The notes: generated from the sequence alone by a model not told the origin. A stretch of 64,000 nt of DNA from Calycina herbarum (GCA_001414485.1 LLEY01000151.1:89748-153747), one strand, 5' to 3'; shown: positions 51,723 through 62,889, counted from the stretch's first letter. Program-made: numbers and translations.

Positions 51723-52674
51723 GGCCGAGTGAAGAGACTTGTGATAGGCGATACTGGGAGTTTATATGGTTTTTGAAAGTCTGTTGGCTTAAGTTAGCAG
51801 CCTGATATATGTTTCGTCACAATAGGCGATAATATGAAGTTCGTAGTACTAACAAGTGTCAATTATCAAAAGGTAATTCGAATCGTTGGGGAGTCGCCAG
51901 TGATAAGCGACACAACTCAATTGGCTATTTTGTTTGGAAGAACACAAGAACACAATCCATTGTCCAAGTCCCACTTTAAGGGAACGCATCCATTGAAATA
52001 AGTTCTCCATATTCTCAGCCGCATCACACGACGACGCGGACACACACAGCGTTCAAGGGCTGATACGATGAGCCTGGGAATTCTAGAAATGATGTGGAGG
52101 CGGAACAAGCCATGTATTGAGGAAAGCGGTTCGATGAAAGATTTCATTGGCCGCCTTGTATTTGTACGATACGAGATTATCAAAGAAGGCGCGGAGAACC
52201 GAAGTTTTGCTTTTCCGTCTGTCTGTGGCTGATGGAACCGAGAAAACATTGTAGGCAGCCCCGGGCGGAATCGCAAGACGTGCGAATGCTATTAATGTGT
52301 CAATCCCATTGATAATCGGTCCGGCCGGTGCGCTGACTGTAGTGTGTTGGAAGTGAACAAATAATGTTGCTCTGTCGCGGTGACTGAATCAAGACGAGGT
52401 TTGGCTGAGTGAGGCCCCCAACTTCCCGCCATGAGCGACAATGCCTGTAAGCCGACCAACTCGGCTTGGTGAAGATACGACACCCAATCCAACAATCCCA
52501 AAGCCACTGAAGAACCCCAGATCGGCAATTAAGGAAAACTTGTTGCTAATCTCCATAAGTGCATGTTAAGCGAAGGTTTAAATAAGAGAAGCGAGTATTG
52601 CTCTGCGGCATCTGCTTTACTTTGGATTATAACAAGAGTGTATTCAATAAGGTCTAGAAAAATTGGAAAGTTGG
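51723..52674. other. upstream region of the CorA-like gene
   Basis: Minus-strand ORFs at 51849-52528 overlap in several frames and match no family. This stretch should contain the CorA-like promoter. Confidence 0.45.
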
Positions 52675-52944
52675 TCTAGTATGCTTTATTCACCAACTGA
52701 TTAATTGACCAATTACGTTGCCCATCTATAAATTAAGTAGTGAGTCTAGTAAGTCAAGCTATTAAATCCAATTATTCGCGAGTTTTTAAATTTAATTAAA
52801 TTTAAAAGTATATAGCATTAGATATTCTAGACAGTTTTGAAGACTTCAGTTGTTTCAACAAACTATGGAGGTTAATTGTAGTGAATTTAGAGTTTGTCTA
52901 GACAGAATGAGTTAATTCTATAATTAGTGAATAAAGCATACCAG
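52675..52944. mobile_element. MITE-like element with terminal inverted repeats
   Basis: The left end TCTAGTATGCTTTATTCAC and the right end (reverse complement TCTGGTATGCTTTATTCAC) differ by one base, giving terminal inverted repeats of at least 19 bp around about 270 bp. The interior is AT-rich and has no coding capacity. At 52784-52807 there is a perfect 24-bp palindrome, TTTTAAATTTAA and its mirror. The right 80 bp match the copy at 47956. I cannot see a clear target-site duplication. It is probably a non-autonomous DNA transposon; the superfamily is unknown. Confidence 0.65.
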
Positions 52945-53427
52945 ATGTCGCTTTTGCACAGATTGTCTTACTGGCATATCTCGCACACCGGGCTTCATGG
53001 TAATATGAAGCTACTCTCCCGCTATCAAAGACACGATTATTCAGAACCCCCAAAGTATTTCGCCGCAACAGTATCACCGGTAATTGATGCGGGAAGCCCG
53101 GTATTTGGTGTTCTTTGGTGTCCTGATTTTTCCAAGTTCTTTCGCAAAGTCATCCGAGTTCGTGAAGTACTTAGCATGCTTGAAGCAACGACCACGGTGA
53201 GAATGGCAAGTAGGAGAATTCAAAAGGGGTTTATAACAGAACCGGGGTTATTTTAGAAGTTTGAAGTATGTATGTAATAAAGACCAAGGTACGATGATGC
53301 TTGCTTAAACAAGAAGGGTCTCAACAACGCGCAATAACTAGACATATTTGTAAAACGGTTAAAAGAACGCAAATCTCAAACGCTCATTGAACTACGGGGA
53401 CTGTCGTGTTTTGCAACTTCTCCAGCC
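52945..53427. other. intergenic with one ORF starting in the repeat
   Basis: The ORF at 52927-53256 begins inside the terminal repeat. Its own ATG at 52945 would give about 103 residues with no known family, so I treat it as chance. Confidence 0.4.
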
Positions 53428-53590
53428 TCCGCCGACGCAGGAGTCCTGAGCTTTTCTCTCCGTATACCCCTTCCCTCTATTGTCTCGGGAATTCTTGAAC
53501 AATTCAGAATAGTAAAAGTATCAGAGAGTGTTTAGAGAAGTAGCCTTTGCAATTCTTCTAAACCCCATAAACGGGTTAACATCGAAGGAG
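53428..53590. repeat. dispersed repeat family, copy B
   Basis: Blocks GCCGACGCAG, GAGTCCTGAGCTTT, CCCTCTATTGTCTCGGGA and ATTCTTCTAAA occur in the same order as in copy A (11568-11800). The copy is shorter, lacking about 60 bases after the first block. Confidence 0.55.
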
Positions 53591-53949
53591 GCTAGGACGA
53601 TAACTCAGACAAGAGCGGCGATAAGAGTCAAACACGCGGAAAACAAAAGAAAGGAAGATGAGTTCAAAGGAATAATTCCAATCCTCTCGTCTGGTTGCTT
53701 GAAAGTGTCGTCGGATTGAAAAGGTTTCTTCTTTGGCTGGCAGTTGACGTGAAATGGTGATGCTGCTGCTGCTGCCGCTGCTTTAGTTAGTGAAGGTTCC
53801 TCGTTAGCTCCACGCTTGCCCATTTTTAGCGGTAGTCACCTTACAATTTTGGAGGCACACCGAGGCCGTCGACGAGGGATCGCACATCATCAATTGATAG
53901 CTACACGACACGCAGCCAATGCATCAAGTCCAGGAGGCCCATCAACACC
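53591..53949. other. leader of the FAR1-like gene
   Basis: Overlapping ORFs only. A GCT/GCC triplet run occurs at 53761-53784 (TGCTGCTGCTGCTGCC). Confidence 0.45.
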
Positions 53950-55597
53950 ATGCCTCTCACTCCGCAAGACAATAACAATAATCCGAGGCCGGCCTTCTCC
54001 CAACCCCAGGCGCGTCAACAGCATGTCTTTCAAGTCCAACCCAACCTGCCCACACCGCCCACGCCCACGCCCACGCCCACGCCCACGCAGCAGCAACGCG
54101 CCGGCTTTCCTCGCCCAACGCAGGGAGGAATACTGGTACGCCCGGGTGGTAGTGTAGGAGGACCAGGTCACAAATCGCCATACTCGACCCCCTACACCCC
54201 GAGCGGCATCCAACAAGTCCCAGGAGGTCCGCCGCGCCCGAATCCAAATGGCATTCAGAATGGAGGTGGAGTGTCTGCCGAGCAGCAAATCGCTCAAGGT
54301 GTCTTGAGTAACACGTCGACGGGATCTGGATCAAACACCCCGCAACGTCGACCTCCCCCCTTGGGCACCGCCATACATATACCAAACTATGGCACGCCCG
54401 GTCAACAATCGATGAGTTTGCAAAATACCCCCATGAACATCAATCATGCTATGAACCCGACACCACCGTCCATGAACCACCAAACCCAAAGACAATCGCA
54501 AAATGGCTCCCCATCTATTCAACACCTCACTGCGCAGAGACCAACCATGACGGCTTCCCCAGTCAATTCAAATATGGGATCTCGCCCTCAAGAAGGATCG
54601 CCACATGAACCTCAAGATATGTCAATGATTGATCCTCAACTCGCAATTGATCAACAACTCAATGATCCGAATACCTCGATGCTCGCAAATCAACCAAGCC
54701 CAGCCGGACCACCTGTTGCACCAGATACCATGCTCACACCACCCGACTCTGGTAGCTACCCAACATTCGACGCCTTATTCGCAGCAGCTCAAGCACACGC
54801 ATTGTCTCACGGCTACGCATTTGTCATTGGAAGATCAAAGCGGGATAACAGAGGTTTGAAGAAGGTATTTTTGATTTGCGATCGAGGTGGAACAAACAAG
54901 GAAAAGGTACCCGGAGAAGCTCGTCAGCGAAAGACCAAGTCTCGAAAGTGCGGTTGCGAATTTGGAGTATTCGGTTTGGAAACGAAGACAGCTTGGATTT
55001 TGAGAGGAAGAATAGATGGCGAACATCTATCGCATAATCATCCACCCAGCGAGAGTCCGACCGAACACCCAGGAGCACGAAAGTTGGACCCAAAAGCCGT
55101 TGCCGCTGTCAAGGCTCTAGAAGAGAATGGTAATTTACCCCGCACCATCCCGAAATGTAAACATGCTAACATAAAAACTAGGTGTATCAGTAAAAGAAAC
55201 CCTCGAAATACTCCATCGGGAAAACCCCAACGTACGCTACCTCCCACGAGACATCTACAACGCCCGCGCCGCCATAAAACGCGACCCCTCTCGTGTCGAA
55301 GCATCAGCAATGGAAGAGCTCCCAACATTCTACAAGAAGCCACCCATGACTTTTGAAGAGAAACTCCGCGCCGAGCTACGAACCGAAGTTGCGAAAGCAC
55401 AATCGGAAACCGAGAGAGTAAGAGAGGAATGGCACAAGGAGCGAGAGGAGTTGCAGGAGAAATTGAGACAAAAGGATAAGATGATTCAGAAGTTTGAGAT
55501 GTTTATTGACATTTGCAACGAACGGGTCATGGTCCAAAGAGAGAGATTGAGCGAGGCGGATGGAGGACCCAGTGGTGGTGCAAGTGCTGCTGGTTAA
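53950..55597 (+). CDS. FAR1-like DNA-binding domain protein (putative transcription factor)
   Basis: Two exons, 53950-55129 and 55182-55597, joined by an intron with a GCTAAC branch, give 531 residues. The first 260 residues are Pro/Gln/Asn/Ser-rich and low in complexity, including a PTPTPTPTPT run coded by five CCCACG hexamers near 54061. From about residue 270 comes a FAR1/WRKY-GCM1-like zinc fold: YPTFDALFAAAQAHALSHGY, FVIGRSKRDNRGLKKVFLICDRGG, TKSRKCGCEFGV, then WILRGRIDGEHLSHNHPPS, with the Cys, Cys, His, His positions visible. The C-terminal third is a coiled coil (EEKLRAELRTEVAKAQSETERVREEWHKE), likely for dimerisation. This fold is shared with transposase-derived factors. Targets are unknown. 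The gene is convergent with TYW1, 261 bp away. Confidence 0.85.
54052..54090 (+). repeat. CCCACG hexanucleotide repeat inside coding sequence
   Basis: About five CCCACG units in tandem encode alternating Pro-Thr. The unit length keeps frame, so copy number can vary without breaking the gene. Confidence 0.8.
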
Positions 55598-55858
55598 AAT
55601 AATGATTTTCGTTTCCTTACACATTTCGGTCGGGATTAATCTGGGGGAGGCGGGGGTGTTCTGGAGTTGTATTCCTATGGTACGGCATCATAGGAAGGAG
55701 GAATTTTGTTCCCGTATAGCTACTGGCATTATTGATTTGCTTTATCACACGCCAAAAATGATTACGTCGTTTTCAATGTCAAATTATGATTTTTCTACAG
55801 TACAAGATTCTTATTTTGTACTCCTATGCATGCAATTGCTCGCTTATGCTAAATCTTT

Positions 55859-58144
55859 CTATTCCACCTCCACCGCCCTGATATCTTCACCCATCACCTG
55901 CTCCGCAGCAGCAGATAAAGGCACCTTGTTCTTTCCCTTCCGATACACCCTCTCATCTCTAGGATCAAAGCCACCTTGTCCCCAAGTAGCCCACTCAGGT
56001 GTTTCCTCGCCCATATAATCCTCAGGTTTAAACTTCTCACCCGACTCCAAAAGTTCAAAAAACTTCTGGTAATCAATTCTTGTACACCATTTTCCTCGCT
56101 CATTTCTGAACCTTCCACTAGCTATGAGGACACAACAACTATGTGCGTGTTCAGCTGCGATCCCGTAATCTAGACCTTTTGCATCGAGTGCTGCGGTGAG
56201 AGCGAGGACGAATTCTTGAATCTCGCTGTAAAAAGGGACGTTTTGCATTGTGAGACCGGCGGATGCTGAGGAGGAGGTTCCGCAGTAGGTGACGCCTTTT
56301 ATCTCGACGAAGCAGGGGAGGCCTTGTTCTACGAGGCGGGCGTAGCCTTCTACTTCGTCGTCTACGTTGAAGCCTTTTACGAGGGTGAGACGGTAGACTG
56401 TTCGTTGTTCGAAACGACGTTTTTTGAGGATGTCGAGACAGGCGTTGAACCGTTCCCAGAAATCGCGATGGAGGGGACGGTCGATTTTTCGGAGGGATTC
56501 ACGATTTGAGGCGTCGATGGAGACGTAGAGTTGGGTTACGGGGTTGAGGGTTGCGAGTTGATCGGGGTGTTGGGCGTTGCAGACTAGGAAGGAGGAAATA
56601 CGTTCTGCGTGGAGCATGGAGAGGAATTCGTTGATGTGGGGATAGAAGATGGGTTCGCCGACTAAGGATAAAGCGCAATGGCGGATTCTCATTGCTTCGG
56701 CGAATCTTTCTGCTCGTACGCCTGGGACTCCTCGTAGCATTTTTATTTTCTTGTAGTGACCTGCTTTGACGCCGTTGAAAATCATTTCTGGGGGGTCGAC
56801 TACCCATCTCCAGGTTGTTCCTACGGGGTTGGTGCCGTGACGCCAGCAGAAGACGCATTTGTTGGAGCAGGAGAGGGAGGGTGTTGTTTCCATGCATTGA
56901 TGGGAAGCAATTCCGTAGAATGAGTATTTGTAACATGATCCTCGACCTCGAAGAGCTGATTTTGTCCAACGGCAGATTTTGACACCGGAATGGGAACCCA
57001 CGATCGAGTAGCCTTGTTTGGTGAGTGAATTGAATGTGGGTGAGTTTTTGGGAACCATCTCTTTTATGACTGGTACTGGAGCAGGTGCTCTTGCTTTCTT
57101 GTTGAAATTTGTAAAGTCGATCTCCATTTCCTCTGGAGCCGCGGTATCATTATTGCCCTTCTCCAGGACGTTTCCTAGGTCTTCCATATCGTTTGGATCA
57201 TCCTTGTTGGTGGCTTTCTTCTTGGGCTTTTGCGGCTCGAAAAGCACCTCTCCGTCATCCTCGTCGTCCAAATCTTCAACATCGCTTTCCACAGCATCTC
57301 CGCTACCTACTACTCCTTCTCCTAGACTTCCTGTCTCTGCAATGTGACACAGGACCTCTTCTACTCCCTCTTTCCATTCTTTTAATCGTTCGGTGGCATC
57401 GATTTTGGGATCACCCATGCCCAAAGGAAACGCTCGTTTTCTGCTCGTGAGCTTCGCCATCCATTTATCAATATCCGTAGCCTGTGAACAGAATCCATCC
57501 GCCTCCGTCGCCCATCCTTCCCGGTCTCCAAACCCAAAAACCGAATACCCAAGTAATGAAGATAGAGGCGCCGTATCTATTCTAAAGTCATTGTGCGTCT
57601 CTTGTAGATGTTCGAGGAAGGTATCGATTATAGTATCGATATTGTAAGTTGGGACGAGAATGAGGTAAAAGTACTGGACACTCTGCTTAGATTTCGGCGT
57701 ATTGATAAAATACTCGTCATAATCAACTTCAGCTAGATCCAAAATCTCCGGTTCAAGGAATCTTTCAGAGGTAGAAACGCTTTTGATATTTTGTGCCAGT
57801 CCTTCTGTGAAGGCCTTGGTGGTTTTCTCCGTTGTAGTCGTTAAAGACGAGAAGAATACCAGCACTTGGATCTTCTCCTCGCCAACCTTGACATCCTCCT
57901 GTGAATTCTTTCGTTTTTTAAGGCCGCCAACGATTCTCTTGGGTCCTTTCTCCGCTACGACTTGCTTTTCGATAGGTTGTGGAGGGGTAGTTTTGGGTTT
58001 CGAGGAGAGGGTTGGAAAGGATCGTACAGGAGTTCCAGAAAGACCTTGTGGAGGCGTGTGGAAATGTAGAATTGCTCTGATTACAAGCAGAATGGCGACG
58101 GTAGAAAGAATTATGGGAATTCGGTAGGTGTGCCATAATTCCAC
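55859..58144 (-). CDS. TYW1: TYW1: tRNA 4-demethylwyosine synthase (wybutosine synthesis)
   Basis: A single exon of 761 residues. The N-terminus holds a membrane segment, YRIPIILSTVAILLVIRAIL, as in many fungal TYW1. A flavodoxin domain follows (about residues 95-250: IQVLVFFSSLTTTTEKTTKAF, GYSVFGFGDREGWATEADGF). After an acidic linker comes the radical SAM domain with the cluster motif CSNKCVFC (C-x3-C-x2-C, near 427-434), then WRHGTNPVGTTWRW, LSLVGEPIFYPHINEF, and YVSIDASNRESLRKIDRPLH. The tail has RNERGKWCTRIDYQKFFELL. The enzyme condenses N1-methylguanosine-37 of tRNA-Phe with pyruvate carbons to make the tricyclic base. All key Cys are present and the length fits. No intron is needed. 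Confidence 0.95.
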   Translation of the reverse strand: MELWHTYRIPIILSTVAILLVIRAILHFHTPPQGLSGTPVRSFPTLSSKPKTTPPQPIEKQVVAEKGPKRIVGGLKKRKNSQEDVKVGEEKIQVLVFFSSLTTTTEKTTKAFTEGLAQNIKSVSTSERFLEPEILDLAEVDYDEYFINTPKSKQSVQYFYLILVPTYNIDTIIDTFLEHLQETHNDFRIDTAPLSSLLGYSVFGFGDREGWATEADGFCSQATDIDKWMAKLTSRKRAFPLGMGDPKIDATERLKEWKEGVEEVLCHIAETGSLGEGVVGSGDAVESDVEDLDDEDDGEVLFEPQKPKKKATNKDDPNDMEDLGNVLEKGNNDTAAPEEMEIDFTNFNKKARAPAPVPVIKEMVPKNSPTFNSLTKQGYSIVGSHSGVKICRWTKSALRGRGSCYKYSFYGIASHQCMETTPSLSCSNKCVFCWRHGTNPVGTTWRWVVDPPEMIFNGVKAGHYKKIKMLRGVPGVRAERFAEAMRIRHCALSLVGEPIFYPHINEFLSMLHAERISSFLVCNAQHPDQLATLNPVTQLYVSIDASNRESLRKIDRPLHRDFWERFNACLDILKKRRFEQRTVYRLTLVKGFNVDDEVEGYARLVEQGLPCFVEIKGVTYCGTSSSASAGLTMQNVPFYSEIQEFVLALTAALDAKGLDYGIAAEHAHSCCVLIASGRFRNERGKWCTRIDYQKFFELLESGEKFKPEDYMGEETPEWATWGQGGFDPRDERVYRKGKNKVPLSAAAEQVMGEDIRAVEVE

Positions 58145-59109
58145 GACAACTTGTAATGGTCAGCAAATGTATATTCCAGAAATCTGGCTTTTGGGTGAGG
58201 GTGTATAGGAGCATACCTGGAAGATTGAGAGGCCATATTGACCTCAAGATCCAGGAATCATGATCCATCATGAAAGAAAGGCTGGAGAGTGTCGTCTTTA
58301 AGTTGCAATTGCGATTTTCCTGTGGGGGACTGGTTTGGAGTGGATGTGGGGCAACCCTGTCGCCAAGCTCCTGTCTGTGATGCCGAAGTTCTCCCGTTCC
58401 AAGAGTCGTAATCAAGTTATCAGAATTTTGATTTGCTTAATCGTACGGATGGACCCTCCCCCTTACTCCTAGCCGAGCTAACCCTCTTCCTTACCGATCC
58501 CTCGTTTTGCTTTTAAGAGTGCTGCAACGTATGACCGTCCCGTCCCGTGACCACAGGCCTGCTGTAATTGTGGCCACTGGGGACGAGGACTTTCTGCAAG
58601 GCTGTGGCACGATTCTGTTGTGTTCTGGATTGTTTTATATGGCTTAAAGCTAGCAAGTAAGGAGCGAGTGCTCGAGAGCCATCTTCTATTGTGCCACGCG
58701 CACCGAAGGGCCTGACGTGAGATGTTTTGTGTTGAGAGTTCTTTTCCAAAAAGGATGAAAATCCCCCGCTCTAGGACTTGAGTGTAGGAATTGATCTTCT
58801 AGCTAAGTGCTCTTCTACTCAAGTTCATGGGAATTGTGCAGATATTTTGTAAGAGATCCAGTCGTTGTTTCCCGGTAGCGTCCTACTTTGTTGTTCGAAA
58901 TATCCCCAGACAATGATAGTTATTGATCAAGAAGGTCTGGGAGAATCAAGAAACCAAGTTCCCAATTCTCCCATATCATCTCCGATAATAGTTGCGAATA
59001 TTCCAAAAGTCTTGCACAATCTTTTCCAACTTTTATATGTCTCCGACCAAAAGGCTGATGATGATGAACAACAGAGCAATTTTGTCAGTCACAAATATAG
59101 AAGAACACG
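58145..59109. other. intergenic between TYW1 and the 2EXR/zincin locus
   Basis: This is the TYW1 promoter. An ORF at 58865-59119 (+) is low in complexity and could be an upstream exon, but I see no support. Nothing else recognised. Confidence 0.4.
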
Positions 59110-61387
59110 ATGGTCTTGATGTATCCAGATTCCAAGCAGTTATCACCGTGGATGTTCCCAGAACCTTTACGCTTTGCCATGATGCACCAACGCCGTCACT
59201 GCGTCTTGAACAAAGAACCAGTTCCTCCAAAATCCATCGATTCATTTACAGTCTTCTCACATTTACCCCCCGAAATTCGATTCAAAATTTGGGAAACGAT
59301 AGCATCCTCGCGGAAACATGTCGAGCTTAGCTGTATTGCAACTTTCGAAGAGCCTTCCGGCGGGTGGTTCTCCCACAGCCAAAAACCAATTCTTCTCAGC
59401 GTCTGCAAAGAATCGCGCACCTTCGCCCTATCCTACTATTCGACTCTCGAATTCTCCAAAGCCCAACTTGGCATTCCATGTCGAACGCGAGTGTATATCA
59501 ATTTCGCTTCCGAGGCGTTGTGGTTGTGTGGAGATCTACATGAAAGATGGGCTATCGACCTCCTCTCAAAGAACCATCAGCTGCAGGAACATTTAAAATA
59601 TCTGGTTATTGACTCGTGGGTCTGGGAAAAGTTGAAAGCTGCGGACTCGGGGACGACTGCTGATGAGGATTATTATTGGCCGGATGGGGAGGGCTTCATT
59701 TCCAAATTGGGGATGCTTGAAAATGTTAGCTTTCACAGCTGAATTGCGAAAGCTTTCTACGATTTATGTGCTAGAATTCTACATATATATGATCGGGGAA
59801 TGTGAGACTGAATATTTATTGGCTGTTTTTGGCACCTGGCAACTATCGTACAAAGAAATGGACGTTGAAGGGTAACAAAGAGAATTTTCATTTCATTAAA
59901 ATTTGTGTGATAATAGTTTTTTAGCATGAATTTGATAGTAACCTGTCGTCCAAAGCCTAGTTATAAACCAGAATCGCAACAAAAAGCCATGGCTTTTTAT
60001 TGGAAAGACAAATATGATGGGACACCAAATATCGATCGTATAATCAACCCTCTTAGGGATCGGTGGGTAAATACAGATGGCCTTAAAACAGAAGAGGAGA
60101 AGGAAGCGAAAAAAATCGAAAACCTTCAAAAAGAAATGCTTTACATGTTTACAACGAGGTAAGGATACTTCTAACAAAACTTCACCTAGATGTTGCCTTG
60201 CTTTGAAGAATTCTACTAACACGGTGCTCTTACTAGGGATCTATATGATCTTGATGCAATTTCAAGCAGACGACTTCAAGAACCAAATTTAACCAACGAA
60301 ATACATCCTATATATAAGACCGAGCGATGGGTCCTGGATTTTGATATGCTTGATGCAGTAGTGTCCTATTATCGTCTCGAAGATGACTGTCCGCTCATAG
60401 GTGAATGGAGCATGAGAGAACCTAGAGTTCGTGATATGATGAGACCCATACTCCGTTTAGCTTCACGCATGATTAGCCAGGCTTGTCTGTTGCCGTTTGT
60501 ATGCTTTCCCATTTCTGTACTAATTACTTTTTTAACACTTAGTTAGTTCAATTCCCTCCTCCTTGACAAAACCCAGCCAGTAGAAGAAAATCGGCTCCCA
60601 GACGAAGTATTTAAAAATGGAAAATATCTATCCAGCTACAAGAAAGAGACGCCACTCAAACAACTTTTACCTGAGAAAACATATGGGGAAAAGGAATTCA
60701 CTCAAGCTGAAGAGAATTTGAGTATGAGATCCTACTGCTATGTTCGCCTTTATCACATTTACGAAGCTTTATCTTTAGACTCATATTTCGTCCCATTATC
60801 TCTCTCTCTCTCTCTCTCTTTCCTTCTTTTGGAATGTCTTAGTACTTACTTAATAATAGAAAGTGTTTTCAAATCTATGATCGAGGATTGTAACTGTGGG
60901 TATTCTCCGAGTTCCTTTCCCCTATTTTAGGTTGTTTTAGAATGAAAGTCTCCATTTCCTCCTTGGACGATCCGGCTTCCTCCATACTACCCTTTTATTT
61001 CCTCAGACATACTTCCAGAAATAGTAATACTAACTCCGAAAGACGTCAGATTGAGTTTTTCGTCGCGAGTACGTTAACACATGAAACTACGCATGCTGTG
61101 TACCAGGCCATTCGTCACAAGGTTCTTCGTGCGAACAAGCCCCCAAATAATTACTCGGGATCTAGAGATGAGCCATATTTTCACCAGCAACGTAAATCAG
61201 CCTAGTGATCTTTTTTTTGCAACTAGTTACTAATATTTGGGGTGTAGAAGTGGCAGAGTTGGGTCGGGCCATGGAGTTTGCTGTAAGTCTATGCTATCAT
61301 AGATTCATAGAAAAGGGTCTTTCGTATGTTGATGACTATAGATTTGGGGAGGAATTCCTAAACCAATGCGTTCGGAATGGGCGTTAA
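59110..61387 (+). pseudogene. 2EXR segment joined to zincin-like (HETTH) protein; one frame break
   Basis: From 59110 the first part (to 59742) is a 2EXR domain: VFSHLPPEIRFKIWETIASS, PILLSVCKESRTFALSYY, TRVYINFASEALWLCG. At about 59735 the frame breaks; in the next frame AELRKLSTIYVLEFYIYM continues. Introns at 59872-59924 and 60159-60236 are clean and in phase, and further likely introns lie at 60499-60546, 60722-60930 (with a TC microsatellite) and 61192-61247 (TTACTAAT branch). The later exons read KTERWVLDFDMLDAVVSYYR, LRLASRMISQACLLPF, then VASTLTHETTHAVYQ with a possible zinc-binding HExxH, EPYFHQQ, VAELGRAMEF and end at 61387. This second half resembles fungal metalloprotease-like proteins of unknown role. 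I cannot tell one fused gene from two neighbours, or damage from an assembly error. Confidence 0.5.
60798..60822. repeat. (TC)n microsatellite in a likely intron
   Basis: About ten CT units follow CCCATTAT, within the likely 209-nt intron 60722-60930 of the zincin-like gene. Confidence 0.75.
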
Positions 61388-61416
61388 AACCACAAACGTG
61401 AGTACCCAGCTTCTCT

Positions 61417-61650
61417 GGGTAATTCCCAGACTTTACCAAAATGACACAAGGTTGGCCTCAGTGTTTGTGTAAGATGCCCGGTCATTACTCCCCGGCACCC
61501 TTCTATGTTATTAAGCGGCTACTCTCTCACAAATATAAATATTGTTCTAGAGGGGTTCAGAGGATCAATAAACCGATTTTTTAATTCTTCTAAACCTTCT
61601 TAAACAATATTTATAATTGTTCTAGAGTCTTTTAAACAATTTCAAGTAAA
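61417..61650. repeat. dispersed repeat family, copy C
   Basis: AATTCCCAGACTTT and CACCCTTCTAT...GCGgCTAcTCTC match copy D, and AATTCTTCTAAACCTTCTTAAAC matches the end of copy A. ATATTTATAATTGTTCTAGA occurs twice in similar form (near 61535 and 61609). Confidence 0.5.
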
Positions 61651-62099
61651 GCAGGTGCCGGAGGGCAATACCCTTTTCTTACATTGTCACTTTACGTAAA
61701 TTCCAAAGCTGAAACATTCCTTATACCTAAACTTTCTATAGCAGTCCTTGAGACTCTTGCTCCTTCTACTCCTCAAATATACCCAAAGAATCATACTGAC
61801 TCCGAGATCCTGCAGGTTACCTTTAGGCTTTTGGCTTCAGCCCATGTGGCCTACTCTAACTGATCTCGATGTCTCCGACCTGCCAACTCTGATACAGCCC
61901 AAGATACCAGTAACACATTCCCTGTATCCTTTACGGGTGTCGCACTATGAAGGTACGTTGTAGCTATCCGTATGCTCGAAATTTAAGGGCAGAGCTGAAT
62001 TTTCCAATGAATGTAGGGATACAAAGGGAAGAATTTTGGGCAAGTCATTTGCCCTGCAATTTAAGAAACTGCGCTGATACCTAGTGCCTAGACTTAAGA
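61651..62099. other. intergenic, possible remnant
   Basis: A short reading (PSTPQIYPKNHTDSEILQV) ends at a stop near 61861, with no known family. It may be a gene remnant. Confidence 0.3.
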
Positions 62100-62735
62100 G
62101 TGTCAGCTTTTGGGGGAAAGGCCCTTTACCTTGGAAGTATCAAAGAAGGAGTTGATATTACAACGAAACGCATGACAGAGGAGATTATGTCGGCCAAAAG
62201 AATGCAAAGAGCTAATCCATCCCATAAATCTTTTTCCGATATTCTTGCCAAATTGCCGCCTCGGGAAGAAAAGCCTGATACCCCAAAGAAGACGCCGTTA
62301 TAAGTTTGGCTCGGGAGATCTCTAGGCAGCAAACGATGGAGGACGAGTTCTGTAACAAACAGTTTTCTTTATCCCTTCTTCTTGGTTCTAATTTCAACGA
62401 AAAGAAGGCGTGCTAATATCCTGATAGGGACCAACCGTGTACGAATGGAAAACTCCATGAAGGACATACTGGACGTGTTTCCATCCAAATCGACGATAGT
62501 TGAAGAGATAGCAGATATGGGGAGTTCTAATGCAGCCAGGTTCATATATTCTTTAGATCAAGTTCGACAATCTTACGAGCGCGCCGTTCATGCACTCTTC
62601 GAAACAGAACGTTCCCAAGGATCAATTTACACTGAGCGGCGACTAAATCTTCTAGAATGGAATAGCGGCATGCATGGTTTTCTAAAAGGGGTCGGGTTGG
62701 TTCTGAGGACGATGACCGTCTTGACACAGCTATAG
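62100..62735 (+). CDS. two adjacent orphan ORFs, perhaps exons of one gene
   Basis: The ORF at 62100-62303 (SAFGGKALYLGSIKEGVDITTKRMTEEIM...) has mixed polar sequence without low complexity. The ORF at 62382-62735 includes RVRMENSMKDILDVFPSKST, SSNAARFIYSLDQVRQSYERAVHALFETERSQ, which is predicted helical. Both lie on one strand 78 bp apart, so an intron between them is possible, but I could not fix the splice sites. I know no family. The position between a repeat and a LINE fragment makes decay plausible. Confidence 0.3.
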
Positions 62736-62889
62736 ACAGGATTATGGAAGGGTTGGTATGTTCTTCCCACCAGAGGTTCGTCTACTTTAAAGAATGGCAA
62801 AATTAATGCTGAATTGTAGGGGCACTGTCGAATGTTATTGTGGGATGAAGATATTCGAAGCACTGTGATGTTCAAACCTGCTAGCCAGG

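Noticed and set aside
52927..53256. ORF next to the right terminal repeat as a transposon gene
   Set aside because: It begins within the repeat, has no transposase motifs, and is only about 100 residues.
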